Origin: Halolamina sp. CBA1230 | GTDB lineage: Archaea; Halobacteriota; Halobacteria; Halobacteriales; Haloferacaceae | Length of the DNA: 64,000 bases | Assembly (NCBI RefSeq): GCF_002025255.2 | Contig: NZ_CP054587.1 | Location: 186,001 to 250,000 of the forward strand | Direction: 5' to 3' | Shown: positions 16,792 through 25,858 of the stretch, piece by piece | Numbering within the stretch: the stretch's first letter is position 1 | How the letters are laid out: the number at the start of each line of letters is the position of its first letter | Translations under genes and position numbers: made by a program | The notes under the pieces: model-generated | The model's database searches: none | What the model was told of the DNA's origin: nothing | Seen by the model: only the letters and a program-made list of their open reading frames with translations

Positions 16792-17786
16792 CGAACCTCG
16801 ACCACGGGAAGTTCACGCGCATGACGACGGTGTTCCACTCGCTGCTCGCCATGGACGTGTTCTTCCTGTTCTTCACGGGCTATGCCATCATGTTCAACGA
16901 CGAGCTCTGGTGGATGCTCACCCTGATGGGTGGCTCCGGCTCGGTCGCCGCGCTCCACCGCGTGTTCGGCGTGGGGCTGCTCGCGCTGGTCGTGTTCTGG
17001 GTGCTAATGATGGTGACCACGGACACGGGCCGCTCGAACTTCCGTGAAGTGCTGCCGACGCCGGGCGACGCGAGGGCGTTCCTGCAGGACATCCAGTTCG
17101 TGCTGGGCAACGCCGACGAGCGCCACCCCAACGCCCGCCAGTTCGCCGGCGGCACCGCCGACGAGATCCCGCTGCTGAGCTACGTCGGCAAGGGCGTGAT
17201 CTTCATCTTCGCGTTCGAGCTCACGCTGCTGTCGATCTCCGGGCTGCTCATCTGGAGCAAGACCGGGCTGATGCAGTACTTCGCGACCCAGACCGCGGCG
17301 ATGGCCTTCGTCGTGTTCCACGGCCTGCTCGGGGTCGTGATGCTGATGGGGGTCATGTTCCACATCTTCGAGCACGGGTTCCACCCCGCGTTCTACCCGG
17401 TGGAGACGAAGGCGTTCATCCCGCGCTCGATGATCCCCGAGGAGCACAGCGACGACGACGATGACGACGACGGCACCGGCATCGAGCGCCTCCAGCTCTC
17501 CCCGGGCTGGGCGAGCGCGTCGAACCTCGCCGGCGCCGCAACGGTGATCGGGATCGTCAGCGTGCTGACCGCCAGCATCTTCGACACCGGCTACCCGGTG
17601 TCGCTCGAACTGCTGGTCGGCGGCGGCCCGACGAACCTGCTGCTGACCGTCGGCGTCAACATCGGCGTGCTCGTGCTGTTCCTCGGCATGGTGCTGTCGG
17701 TGTACGGTAACCTCGTGCGCATCCGCTGGGAGCAGCAGATGGCCGAGCAGGAGGCCGAGAGCGCCGACGCCGAAGCCGCGGACTGA
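16788..17786 (+). CDS. cytochrome b subunit (formate dehydrogenase gamma type)
   Basis: The 332-residue protein has four helices in the FdnI/FdhC-like part (about 12-37, 55-80, 125-152 and 165-193). Histidines sit at typical haem positions ('TVFHSLL', 'ALHRVFG', 'VVFHGLLG', 'FHIFEHGFHP'). An Asp-rich cytoplasmic loop and two further helices (about 240-262 and 283-306) follow, beyond the usual four. It would take electrons from the Fe-S subunit and reduce quinone. It is the last gene of the operon and is coupled to the upstream membrane protein by a 4-base overlap. Confidence 0.82.
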   Translation: MTNLDHGKFTRMTTVFHSLLAMDVFFLFFTGYAIMFNDELWWMLTLMGGSGSVAALHRVFGVGLLALVVFWVLMMVTTDTGRSNFREVLPTPGDARAFLQDIQFVLGNADERHPNARQFAGGTADEIPLLSYVGKGVIFIFAFELTLLSISGLLIWSKTGLMQYFATQTAAMAFVVFHGLLGVVMLMGVMFHIFEHGFHPAFYPVETKAFIPRSMIPEEHSDDDDDDDGTGIERLQLSPGWASASNLAGAATVIGIVSVLTASIFDTGYPVSLELLVGGGPTNLLLTVGVNIGVLVLFLGMVLSVYGNLVRIRWEQQMAEQEAESADAEAAD

Positions 17787-17863
17787 CGCCGCAGCTACCT
17801 TTCTTCGCTTTTTCGAACGGACAGTGACAGCCGTCGCTCGCGCGCGAGCGTCAAGGGACGGCG

Positions 17864-18262
17864 TTAGGAGACCAGCTCCGCGCTCTCCGTCGACAGTTCG
17901 ACGGTCACGTCCTCGGTGGCGTGCTGCTGGATCTGGTCGATGTTCCGGGTGAGCACTTCGAGCACGTCCTCGGGTTCGGGGTAGACGAGCATGTTGCCGT
18001 CGTCGTCCTCCATCACCAGCTGCGTGTCCGAGAGCTGGATCTGGCCGTCCTCGATCGAGGCGACGATCGCCGGCAGCGCCTCCGAGCCGCCGGGCTCGCC
18101 CTCGACCACCTTGTTGATGTAGAGGGTGTCCATCCCGATCAGGTCCTTGTACTCCCGGACCCGTTCGGCACAGCTGACCATGTCACGGGTCACCGCGGTC
18201 TTCTCCGCGTTCCCGTGCTCACCCTCGTAGCAGTGTTTGCAGACCCGCAGTTCCATCCGCAT
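17864..18262 (-). CDS. CxxC protein of unknown function
   Basis: The start at 18262 was chosen because a TATA-like box lies about 25-30 bases upstream, giving a leaderless message. A second ATG two codons in (18256) is equally possible. The 132-residue acidic protein has an N-terminal 'RVCKHCYEGEHGN' (Cys8, Cys11) and another Cys near residue 31 ('DMVSCAERVRE'), so a metal site is possible. The rest is alpha/beta with an acidic Gln/Asp-rich tail. I do not recognise the family. It is convergent with the cytochrome b gene and probably unrelated to it. Confidence 0.72.
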   Translation of the reverse strand: MRMELRVCKHCYEGEHGNAEKTAVTRDMVSCAERVREYKDLIGMDTLYINKVVEGEPGGSEALPAIVASIEDGQIQLSDTQLVMEDDDGNMLVYPEPEDVLEVLTRNIDQIQQHATEDVTVELSTESAELVS

Positions 18263-18285
18263 ACCCCGCCGTCGGGGATGGGGTC

Positions 18286-18294
18286 GGATATAGC
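18286..18294 (-). promoter_or_regulatory. TATA box for the CxxC protein gene
   Basis: Read on the minus strand, AGCTATATCC lies about 25-32 bases before the ATG at 18262. This is the expected spacing for a leaderless archaeal promoter. Confidence 0.55.
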
Positions 18295-18427
18295 TGTCCA
18301 CCTCGGCCGAGCGGCTCGATGCAATTCGGCTCGCGTGAGCAGGGGGGCGGAGTGGCTAGCGTCCACCGGCATCGAAAAATATTCTCTGAGAGCCAGAACT
18401 AAAACATAGCGTGGCAAGTAGATACCT

Positions 18428-19573
18428 ATGGATAGACGGTCGTATCTCGCCGCAGCCGGACTGGTACTCGCCGGGTGTTCCGGGACGCCAACGGATACCG
18501 CGACGCAGTCACCAACCGAAACCGCGATGTCGACCATGACCGCGACGGCGACTGACACGGCCACCCCAACTGACACAGAAACACCAAGCCCCACTTCAGA
18601 ACCGACGCCGACGGCAACACCCGAACCCTCAGAAGTCGAACTTCAACTGCGGGCAGCAATCGAGGATCTTGACGCCGCTTTGGACGCGTTCGATCCTCTG
18701 AACGGGACGATCCTTGACGTCACGGCCACGTCTGTCCCGTTCTCCCAGCAAGAGGTCCGAAATGCCCTCAACCCCGCACAGGACCACCTCGATACCGCAG
18801 CGGACGAAATGACTGCGGAAACTCCCGACGAACTCCGAACCCAGCACCAACGCCTCACCGGTGTTCACTGGTACCTCTGGTGGGCGGCACCGGCACAAGT
18901 CGAAATCAAGAGCGCAGCAGAAGATCTGCTCACGATCGAGACGGCAGCCTATGCGGGAGCCGATCTCGAGATGGAGCAGTCGGCCGGACTTTTCGAGGAC
19001 GATATCGACACAGTACAGACGAATCTGGAGAAACTTCGGCGTGACTCAGACCCCGAAGACGCGACTGCTCCAACTGAACTAACGGAGGAGCTCTACCGAG
19101 AGAAGCTGAATCAGTTCGAGGCCGAGATCGTCGATATGGAGGAGTTGGTCTCGTTTTTCAAGGAATTCCTCGAGATCGTAACCGATGTCGAGACGGCGAT
19201 CGAAGACTACGAGGATCGAGCCTACGAGGAGGCTTCCTCGGGGTTCTACAGCGCCAGTTCGTCGTTCGAGACCCAAGCAGAGTCCCTCAACTCGGATGAC
19301 TACCGGGACGAATTCAGCAGGATGATCGAGCGTACCATATGTGTCGCGGAGGCGATGGCCCAGGGCTGCAGCGAACTTGATGTCGCGGCGACGGCCGGGA
19401 TGAACGGGAATGAATCGAAACAGGAGACGGCACGGGAAAACGCGAAGCGAGAGTTCGAGCAGTGCGATCTCGTGTTCGAACACATGGGGTTCCTCGCCGA
19501 ATTCTTTGACGCCGATTCCCGCTCCTCGTTGGCAGGCGTCCTCGGAAAATTCAGCGCCTTACTGGGCAGTTAG
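18428..19573 (+). CDS. secreted lipoprotein, helical, function unknown
   Basis: The 381-residue product begins 'MDRRSYLAAAGLVLAGCSG', a twin-arginine signal ending in a lipobox (LAGC, Cys17), so it should be exported and lipid-anchored. Residues about 18-70 are a Thr/Pro/Ser/Glu-rich linker typical of haloarchaeal surface proteins and likely O-glycosylated. The remaining 300 residues are strongly helical, with many Glu/Gln/Leu heptads. Codons here are visibly less GC-biased than in neighbouring genes, and the following 300 bases are A+T-rich, so the locus may be a recent arrival. An A-rich TAAAACATA at about 18400 is a candidate TATA box. No function is recognised. Confidence 0.78.
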   Translation: MDRRSYLAAAGLVLAGCSGTPTDTATQSPTETAMSTMTATATDTATPTDTETPSPTSEPTPTATPEPSEVELQLRAAIEDLDAALDAFDPLNGTILDVTATSVPFSQQEVRNALNPAQDHLDTAADEMTAETPDELRTQHQRLTGVHWYLWWAAPAQVEIKSAAEDLLTIETAAYAGADLEMEQSAGLFEDDIDTVQTNLEKLRRDSDPEDATAPTELTEELYREKLNQFEAEIVDMEELVSFFKEFLEIVTDVETAIEDYEDRAYEEASSGFYSASSSFETQAESLNSDDYRDEFSRMIERTICVAEAMAQGCSELDVAATAGMNGNESKQETARENAKREFEQCDLVFEHMGFLAEFFDADSRSSLAGVLGKFSALLGS

Positions 19574-19885
19574 GTACGCCATCCACTACCCCCGATAGCG
19601 CTGGCGTACTACAGAGGTTGAGGGATATTGAGATAGGAACATCATTCGCGAGCATCCCAACGAGATAGTCCACGCAGATGGAGCTGAATACCGAGCTTCA
19701 TAAACTGAATCGGTATTGCTTCTCGCTCAAAAATATCTACTCTATCTCGCTCCAATATTCGTTGAACCAGGCAATTTGTAGCATAAAGCACCAGAAGATC
19801 GCTCCACCTCACTCTTTATCCTTATCTGAACACTGCTAACGGCTCGGACCGGGAAGTTATAGTGGCGGCGTTCGAACCGGGTGGT
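19574..19885. other. A+T-rich gene-free stretch
   Basis: These 312 bases have a base composition near 50% G+C, well below the rest of the window. I see no protein-like frame, tRNA or strong hairpin. The right end holds AGTTATAG at 19855-19862, about 24-31 bases before the ATG at 19886 and a good TATA box for that gene. The low-GC tract together with the preceding lipoprotein gene suggests acquired DNA. Confidence 0.5.
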
Positions 19886-20068
19886 ATGGCAAGTGAGCTG
19901 GTCAACATGGCGTACGCGTGGGCGGGCGTCGTCGTCGCGGTCGGCGGCGTGTTCGGAACGATGTTCCTGACTGACTCGCCGGGCGACGACGGTAGCACGA
20001 CGTCCGGCGTGACGGCGATCGCGGTCTCGCTGTTCGTGATCGCGCTAGTGGCGTCGGTGACGCTGTAA
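19886..20068 (+). CDS. small membrane protein (60 residues)
   Basis: The start at 19886 is placed by the TATA-like AGTTATAG 24-31 bases upstream. The product has two transmembrane helices (about 7-26 and 41-59) joined by a short Asp/Gly/Ser/Thr loop. It is codon-biased like the rest of the chromosome. I know small haloarchaeal proteins of this shape but no function. Confidence 0.68.
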   Translation: MASELVNMAYAWAGVVVAVGGVFGTMFLTDSPGDDGSTTSGVTAIAVSLFVIALVASVTL

Positions 20069-20212
20069 GCCGGCGTCGCGACCGTTGACGGGGGATCGGG
20101 AGCGACTGCGGTAGCTCGGGCGAAGCGCAGTTCTCACGAGTTCTCCACGTTCTCCAGGGGCCGTGACGTCAAGCAACGGGGACGGATCGCTGGCGGCCGA
20201 GAAGCCGGACAG

Positions 20213-23200
20213 CTACCGCTGGCAGTTCCAGCGACGGTCGGCGAGCCGATCGAGCAGGTCGCGGACGTCGTCCTCCCCCGCGTCGACGGTGGTGCGCTCC
20301 TCGTGCGCACCCACGGTCGTCACTGTCGCAGTCACCGACTCCGGTCCCTGTCGCTCGAGGAGCCAGGCGTACGTCGCCGCCTGGAGTTCGTAGCGCTCCC
20401 GGAGCTCGGGCTCGGGCGGGCGCAGCCCGACTTTGAGTTCGTCGACGTGCCACTCGCTGTCGGCGGCAACCGAGACGACGTCCGCCCGGCCGCCGATTTC
20501 GACGGCCAGTCCCTCGACACGAACCACGGCGTCCAGCGGCTCCTCAACGTGGCGCCGCTCGCTTGCCGCCAGCCGTTCGTAGCTCTCCGTGCCCGCCAGC
20601 TGCGGGCAGAGCGTTCCCTCGACGTAGCGGCGCAACTGCTCGCGCTCGTCGGGCGCGACACCGCGGGCGTGATCGTCGATCGCCCGATCCAGCGCTACGG
20701 GGAGCGGACCGCCACAATCACGGAGCGTGTCGGCGTCGACGCCCGCCGAGAGTGCGGTCGCGAACACGTCGTGGGCCACGTCGCCAACGACCTCCGGCCC
20801 CATCGTCTCGAACGGCAGCGGCACCGTGACGCCGTCCTGCTCGGCGTGGAGCGGCTGGCCGCTGAGGTGGGCGAGCACGCCCTCCTCCGGCGCCGCGGAG
20901 AGTTCGTACACCGTACTCGGGTTGATGAAACGCGGCGTCCAGCCACGTTCGGGAAGTGGGTCCGGGCGGTCCGTCCCGTCGGCGGCCGACTCTTCCGCCG
21001 TCGACGTCGGGTTCTCACCGTCCGCGCGATGGACGGCGACAGTCAGCGGGTCGTGGTCGCCGGGCGTCTCGACGGTGTACTCGCCCTCGCGGTCGGCGTC
21101 GAACGAGAGCGTCTCCCGGAGGGTGTCGACCCAGCGGTCCCGCGGCGTCGGCGCGGAACGCCGGCCGGGGAGCGGGAGCACGAGGTGGTCCCGCGCCCGC
21201 GAGAGCGCGACGTACAGCAGGCGCCAGCGCTCGGCGCGCGCGGCCGCGACCGGCGCTCGGAGCGGCGGCGGGCCGGCGAGCCGTGGCGGATCACCGTCGA
21301 CCCACGCCTCGCTCGCCCAGCGCAGGCCCGCGCTGCCGTCGCCGGGGGAGGCGTCGGGGTCGTACGGGCCGCCGGCGAGCACCGTCCCGCCGAGGTCGGG
21401 GGAGTCGTCGCCGACCGCCGGCTCCGGCGGCGCGAGCGCGACGTGGCGCCCGTGCGCGACGAACCGGTCGAGGTAGGCGCCGTAGCGACCCAGCCCGGTG
21501 CCGAGGTCCGCCACCGCGACTACGTCGTCCTCGTCGCCTTTCGCGCCGTGGATCGTGCGGAAGGTCACGTCGGCCTCGGCGGCGGTCGGGAGGCTCGGCC
21601 CGCTCTTGGGGTTCCGGCGCGCGTGATCCAGCGCCGTCGCGAGTTCGGCCAGCGAGTACGTCCGGTCGCCCTCCCAGTCGGCGACGACGCCGACCAGTCG
21701 GTCGAGGACGGCCTCGTCGTCAGCGGCGGTCGCGCTCTGGTCGAGCGGGTCCTCGGCCAGCGAGAGCGTCTCGATCACGTCGCCCACCACGTCCGCGCCC
21801 GCCATCGCGAGGTGGTCGGCACGCCGGTTCGCGAGGTCGGCGAGTCCGTCGACGACCGCTCCCTTCGTCCCCCGCATCGACTCGGACTCGGCGACGCTCC
21901 CGATCGACCAGTCCGAGCGCATGAGTCGGTCGACCAGCCCGTCGATCGGCAGGTCGTCGTCGTTGACCAGTCTGAGGGTCGCTTCCTGCGTCGTGGGTGC
22001 GCGGAGCCAGTCGACCACCGCACTGACCGCGCCCACGAGCGGGTGGCCGAACAGCGCGCGGCTGGCGTCCCGCACCGAGAGACCGGCGTCGGCGAACGCG
22101 TCGACGTACGTGTCCATGTGCGTTCGGCGGTGGAACAACACCGTCACGCCCGGATCTTCACCGTCATCGCGGTCGAACCGTCCCGATTCGAGCCCCGTCG
22201 CGATGCAGTCGGCGAGGGCCTCGGCCTCGCCCAGCCCCTCCTCGGGGTCGACCCATGTCGGCGATCCGGGACGGCCGTGCTCGGCGAAGGCGGCGACGTG
22301 GACGTTCGGGTCGGATGTCGGCTCGCGGACGGCGGAGAGGTGGTCGTACCCTTCGATCTCCTGGCCGGACGCCGCTGCCGCGTCAGCAGCTCCCCGGGTG
22401 GAGTCCGTGAACACCGGGTCGAACACGGTGTCGATCGCCGCGGCGATCGACGGACGGAAGCGGTAGGATCTGGTCGCAGTCCGCCGTTCGTGGGGCTCCC
22501 AGTCGACGCCGAAGTATCGACCTTCCGTCGCGGCCTGGTCGAACAGGCTCGGCTGGGCGTTTCGCCAGGCGTAGATACACTGCTCGCGGTCGCCCACCAG
22601 CAGGACCCGCGTGTCGGCGTCGACCAACGGCGCGAGCGCGTCGTGCTGGGCGCGGGAGACGTCCTGTGCCTCGTCGACGATCACCGTCGAGAGCCGGTCG
22701 GTCCAGCGCTCTCGCAGGCGCTCCCGGAACGCGCTCTCGTAGTCGGCGGCCTCGAAGAACGTCGCGACCCAGTGGGCGACGTCGACGTGGGCGACCACGC
22801 CGGCCGCCCGGCACGCTTCGTCGTAGGCGTCGAGGTAGGCGGGCAGCACCGTACAGAGCGCGTCGATTGCCGCGAACCAGCGGTCGTGGCAGTCGGCGTC
22901 CGCATCGACGACCGCGTCCGACCCTTCCCCCTCCAGTTCCCGTTCGACTGCTTCGCGCTCCTCGGCACCGAAGAAGCGCTCGGCGTCACGCAGGACGTCT
23001 TCCAGTGACTCGGGCGGACCGTCGGGGTACGTTCCTTCGGCTACGGCTTCCAGCCGATCGCGGAGCTCCGGAACCGAGAGCCGACGCTCCCGGCAGGCGC
23101 CCCGCGCCGCAGCCAACAGGTCGGCCGTGTCGGCGTCGTAGCGCCCGCCGGGGTAGGCGTCGTCGAGCGTCGCGAGCGGCTCCGCCAGCGACGTATCGCT

Positions 23201-23704
23201 CCGAACCACGTCGAGCGCATCACCGTGAACACCCGCGAGCGCGGCACTATCCCCGACTTCCGGCACCTCGTCGAACCCGACCTCGCCCGCGACGGCGTCG
23301 AACACCGCCCCGAGCACGCTGTCGATGGTGCCGACGCGGTCGCTCCCGCGGAGCGCGGTCCCCAGTTCCGCCGCCGTCTCGGCGTCCAGGTCCACCGGCG
23401 CCTCGGGGTCGTCGGCGAGCCCTCGGAGCGCGCGTTCGACGCCGGGGAGGATGCTCGCCGCATCGTCCCGGGAGAACGAGGTGAGACAGAGCGTCTCCGC
23501 GGGGCTGTCGACCCCCGCCTGCGCCTTGCGTGCGAGGTCCTCCGCGGCGATACTGTCGGCGGTGACGGATTTACCCGATCCCGGTCCGCAGTCGAGCACG
23601 AACAGTCCCGAGTCCGCCGCGAAGAACGCGTCGCGGATCTCGGCCTGAGCGTCTTCGAGCCGCCGGTAGCCGTTCCCGTCGTCGGCCGACTCCTTATCAG
23701 TCAT
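20213..23704 (-). CDS. AddA/RecB-like UvrD-family helicase-nuclease
   Basis: The start at 23704 overlaps the end of the upstream gene (ATGA). The frame is open further upstream, but that segment lies inside the neighbour. The 1163-residue protein has a superfamily 1 helicase: Walker A 'DCGPGSGKSVTAD' (40-46), Walker B 'VIVDEAQDVSRAQHDAL', and later motifs such as 'TIHGAKGDE' and 'RLLYVALSRARDHL'. The C-terminus carries a RecB-type nuclease with 'GGRADVV', 'HVDELKVG' and 'ELQAATYAWLL', giving the Asp, the Glu-x-Lys and the QxxxY motif. With the upstream gene it resembles AddAB and probably processes double-strand DNA ends. Confidence 0.82.
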   Translation of the reverse strand: MTDKESADDGNGYRRLEDAQAEIRDAFFAADSGLFVLDCGPGSGKSVTADSIAAEDLARKAQAGVDSPAETLCLTSFSRDDAASILPGVERALRGLADDPEAPVDLDAETAAELGTALRGSDRVGTIDSVLGAVFDAVAGEVGFDEVPEVGDSAALAGVHGDALDVVRSDTSLAEPLATLDDAYPGGRYDADTADLLAAARGACRERRLSVPELRDRLEAVAEGTYPDGPPESLEDVLRDAERFFGAEEREAVERELEGEGSDAVVDADADCHDRWFAAIDALCTVLPAYLDAYDEACRAAGVVAHVDVAHWVATFFEAADYESAFRERLRERWTDRLSTVIVDEAQDVSRAQHDALAPLVDADTRVLLVGDREQCIYAWRNAQPSLFDQAATEGRYFGVDWEPHERRTATRSYRFRPSIAAAIDTVFDPVFTDSTRGAADAAAASGQEIEGYDHLSAVREPTSDPNVHVAAFAEHGRPGSPTWVDPEEGLGEAEALADCIATGLESGRFDRDDGEDPGVTVLFHRRTHMDTYVDAFADAGLSVRDASRALFGHPLVGAVSAVVDWLRAPTTQEATLRLVNDDDLPIDGLVDRLMRSDWSIGSVAESESMRGTKGAVVDGLADLANRRADHLAMAGADVVGDVIETLSLAEDPLDQSATAADDEAVLDRLVGVVADWEGDRTYSLAELATALDHARRNPKSGPSLPTAAEADVTFRTIHGAKGDEDDVVAVADLGTGLGRYGAYLDRFVAHGRHVALAPPEPAVGDDSPDLGGTVLAGGPYDPDASPGDGSAGLRWASEAWVDGDPPRLAGPPPLRAPVAAARAERWRLLYVALSRARDHLVLPLPGRRSAPTPRDRWVDTLRETLSFDADREGEYTVETPGDHDPLTVAVHRADGENPTSTAEESAADGTDRPDPLPERGWTPRFINPSTVYELSAAPEEGVLAHLSGQPLHAEQDGVTVPLPFETMGPEVVGDVAHDVFATALSAGVDADTLRDCGGPLPVALDRAIDDHARGVAPDEREQLRRYVEGTLCPQLAGTESYERLAASERRHVEEPLDAVVRVEGLAVEIGGRADVVSVAADSEWHVDELKVGLRPPEPELRERYELQAATYAWLLERQGPESVTATVTTVGAHEERTTVDAGEDDVRDLLDRLADRRWNCQR

Positions 23705-25728
23705 GGCGAACCACCCCCGTCGGCGGCGAGGGCGTCCGGGAGCGTTCCCGCCGTGAGGAGCGACTGCACCGCCCCGTCGTCGACGTGCTGAGTCGACACG
23801 TCCGCGAGCAGGGGCGAGCGCTCGCGTGCAGTGCCCTCGCGGTCCCGGCGGTACCGCGTACAGCAGAGCGTCTCGGTCGCGGCGCCGAGGCCGCTCGCGA
23901 GGTGGTCGGCCTCGCGGGCGACGGTCCATCGGCCGGGGACCGCCAGCCGACGAGCGGCAGCGCTGTCGCCCGCGACGACCGACTGCCGGAGCGCTTCGGG
24001 AAACACGCTCTCGGCCCGACGCGGCCAGACGCCGTCGACCAGCCCCACGGCGACGACGTGGGGTGCCTCCCTGAACCACGCGTCCGTCGCGTCGATCACG
24101 TCGACCGTCGCGGCGTTGGCGTGTTCGCGCCGGCCGGGGCGCGTTGTCACCACCCGCTCCGCGAGATCGGCGACGGCCAGCCACGACCGCGGCACGTCGC
24201 CGGTGTCGAGCCACTCGCGGTACTTCGCTCGCGTGTCGGTCAGGAGCTCCTCGATCCGACTGAGCGCGCGGGCGTACCGCGATGTCCGGCCGAGGCCGGC
24301 GTCGTCGTCCGCGAACACGGCCGGCAGCGCGACGTCGCGGCCGGCAGCGACCAGCGGCTCGAACGTCCCGTGGATCGCGGCGGGGTCAGGTGTTCCCGGC
24401 TGTTCACGGGCCCAGTCGAGGAACTGTCCGAGTGATCGCACAGGACCTCGATCGATCTCGCCGGCGTCGACGGCGGCAGAAAGCTGCTCGGCCCAGCCGT
24501 CGAGCGAGCGCTCCACCGCCGGGTCCTCGGCGAGCGCCGTCCGCAGATCACCGATCCGGCCAGTGGACAGCGGCCACGCTGGCGCGTCGGTATCCTCCTC
24601 AGCGAGCGCCGGCGGCACCCAGTGGAACTCCAGCGGTTCGAGCAGCCGTTCCAGTTCGAGTTCGTCGGCGGCGAGAACGGCACAGGTCGCCGCGAACTGG
24701 CGGTACGGGATCGTCCGCTCGACGGGGAGCTGTGCCCAGACCGCGAGCTTCACACCCTGTCGCTCCATCGCCCGCCGGAGCGGGCGTTCGTACTCGGCGG
24801 CGTCGCGGGCAACCACCAGCACGTCGCTCGGCGACACGCCGTTCCGGCGGTGGGCGGCGACGACCGCGGCCGCGAGCCGCGCCTCCGCCTCGGGCGTGTC
24901 CGCGACGAGTTCCGTGGCAGCGAGGTCGGGAGTGACCGACGCGTTCCTGTCGTCGACTGCGAGGCTGGCGCCGTTCCGGAGTCGGTCGACGATCGCTGGC
25001 CCCGTCCCCGGCCGGAGCGAGAGTGTCACGTCGACACCGGCGTTCGCTGCGGCCTCAAGCAGCGAGAGCAGCGGGGCGTCGACCGCACTCACGCCGGCCA
25101 CGGAGAGCCGTTCGGCCGTCGGGAACGCCTCGGTCCAGAGATCCGGGCGCTCCCGGAGTGCGTCGGCTGCGGCCGGTAGCAGCGTCTCGCGGGAGTGGAC
25201 GGGACCGACGCGGTCGGCCAGCCCTTGCTCCAGCGCGCGGGCGCCGGCGAGGAGGTCGGTCGTGTCCCGTGCGGCGACAGCGGGGAGTTCGTTGGCGACC
25301 GTCGACAGCGCGTTCAGGCGCTGCTCGTCCCAGGCAGTCATCTCGGCGACGCGGTCGTGCGCCGCGGCGATCGTCTCGACGCGGGCAGTCAGGTCGCTCC
25401 CGACTGCGGCGCGCAGGCGCTCGTTCGCCTCGGTGTCCCGGGCGAGCAGTTCTTCGAGGTGTTTGAGTCGGTCGATCCGGTCGATCGTCCCGTTCGGCGC
25501 GTCGTCGGTATCCAAGAGTCGAGCCGCGATCGCGGTCGCGTCGGTGAGCCAGAGGCTGCTTCGCGGCGTGGCTCGCTCGGCGAGCCGTCGCTTCAGGTTC
25601 CGGCGGTGGAGTCGCTCCGGCGTGACGACGAACTCGGTCGGCTCGGGGGCACGATCCGCCCGATCGAGCAGTTCGTCGGGGCGATCGACGACTGCCCGGA
25701 TCGAGCCCGGGTCGGTGGTCTCAGTCAT
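23701..25728 (-). CDS. AddB-like helicase-fold partner without nuclease domain
   Basis: This 675-residue protein is encoded upstream of, and coupled to, the AddA-like gene. Its pattern is that of the inactive helicase-like half of AddB/RexB: an N-terminal 'FVVTPERLHRRNLKRRLAE' in place of a Walker A, a middle with 'SVAGVSAVDAPLLSLLEAA' and 'DVLVVARDAAEYERPLRRA', and a C-terminal region with 'VDVIDATDAWFREAPHVVA'. Bacterial AddB continues into a second nuclease with an Fe-S cluster. Here the protein ends soon after the helicase-like part, with no such motif. Assignment is by overall layout and gene pairing and is moderately secure. Confidence 0.65.
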   Translation of the reverse strand: MTETTDPGSIRAVVDRPDELLDRADRAPEPTEFVVTPERLHRRNLKRRLAERATPRSSLWLTDATAIAARLLDTDDAPNGTIDRIDRLKHLEELLARDTEANERLRAAVGSDLTARVETIAAAHDRVAEMTAWDEQRLNALSTVANELPAVAARDTTDLLAGARALEQGLADRVGPVHSRETLLPAAADALRERPDLWTEAFPTAERLSVAGVSAVDAPLLSLLEAAANAGVDVTLSLRPGTGPAIVDRLRNGASLAVDDRNASVTPDLAATELVADTPEAEARLAAAVVAAHRRNGVSPSDVLVVARDAAEYERPLRRAMERQGVKLAVWAQLPVERTIPYRQFAATCAVLAADELELERLLEPLEFHWVPPALAEEDTDAPAWPLSTGRIGDLRTALAEDPAVERSLDGWAEQLSAAVDAGEIDRGPVRSLGQFLDWAREQPGTPDPAAIHGTFEPLVAAGRDVALPAVFADDDAGLGRTSRYARALSRIEELLTDTRAKYREWLDTGDVPRSWLAVADLAERVVTTRPGRREHANAATVDVIDATDAWFREAPHVVAVGLVDGVWPRRAESVFPEALRQSVVAGDSAAARRLAVPGRWTVAREADHLASGLGAATETLCCTRYRRDREGTARERSPLLADVSTQHVDDGAVQSLLTAGTLPDALAADGGGSP

Positions 25729-25858
25729 ACGGGGGAGATATTTCCGACGTGGCTCCCGACTGGTAAGTATCCGTGGGACGGCAGCGCGGCGGGGCGGGAG
25801 TGGCGGCAACCCTCGCCGGAATCCCGCGGCGTATCGCCCATCGGCCTCCCGCTCTGCC

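Noticed and set aside
19861-19890. Possible tRNA T-arm because of GTTCGAA near 19870
   Set aside because: No acceptor or anticodon stem can be drawn around it. The sequence is the promoter and start of a small membrane protein gene.
23705-24214. Upstream extension of the AddA-like frame
   Set aside because: The added segment is Arg-rich shadow sequence inside the AddB-like gene. The Walker A motif lies the usual 40 residues after the start at 23704.
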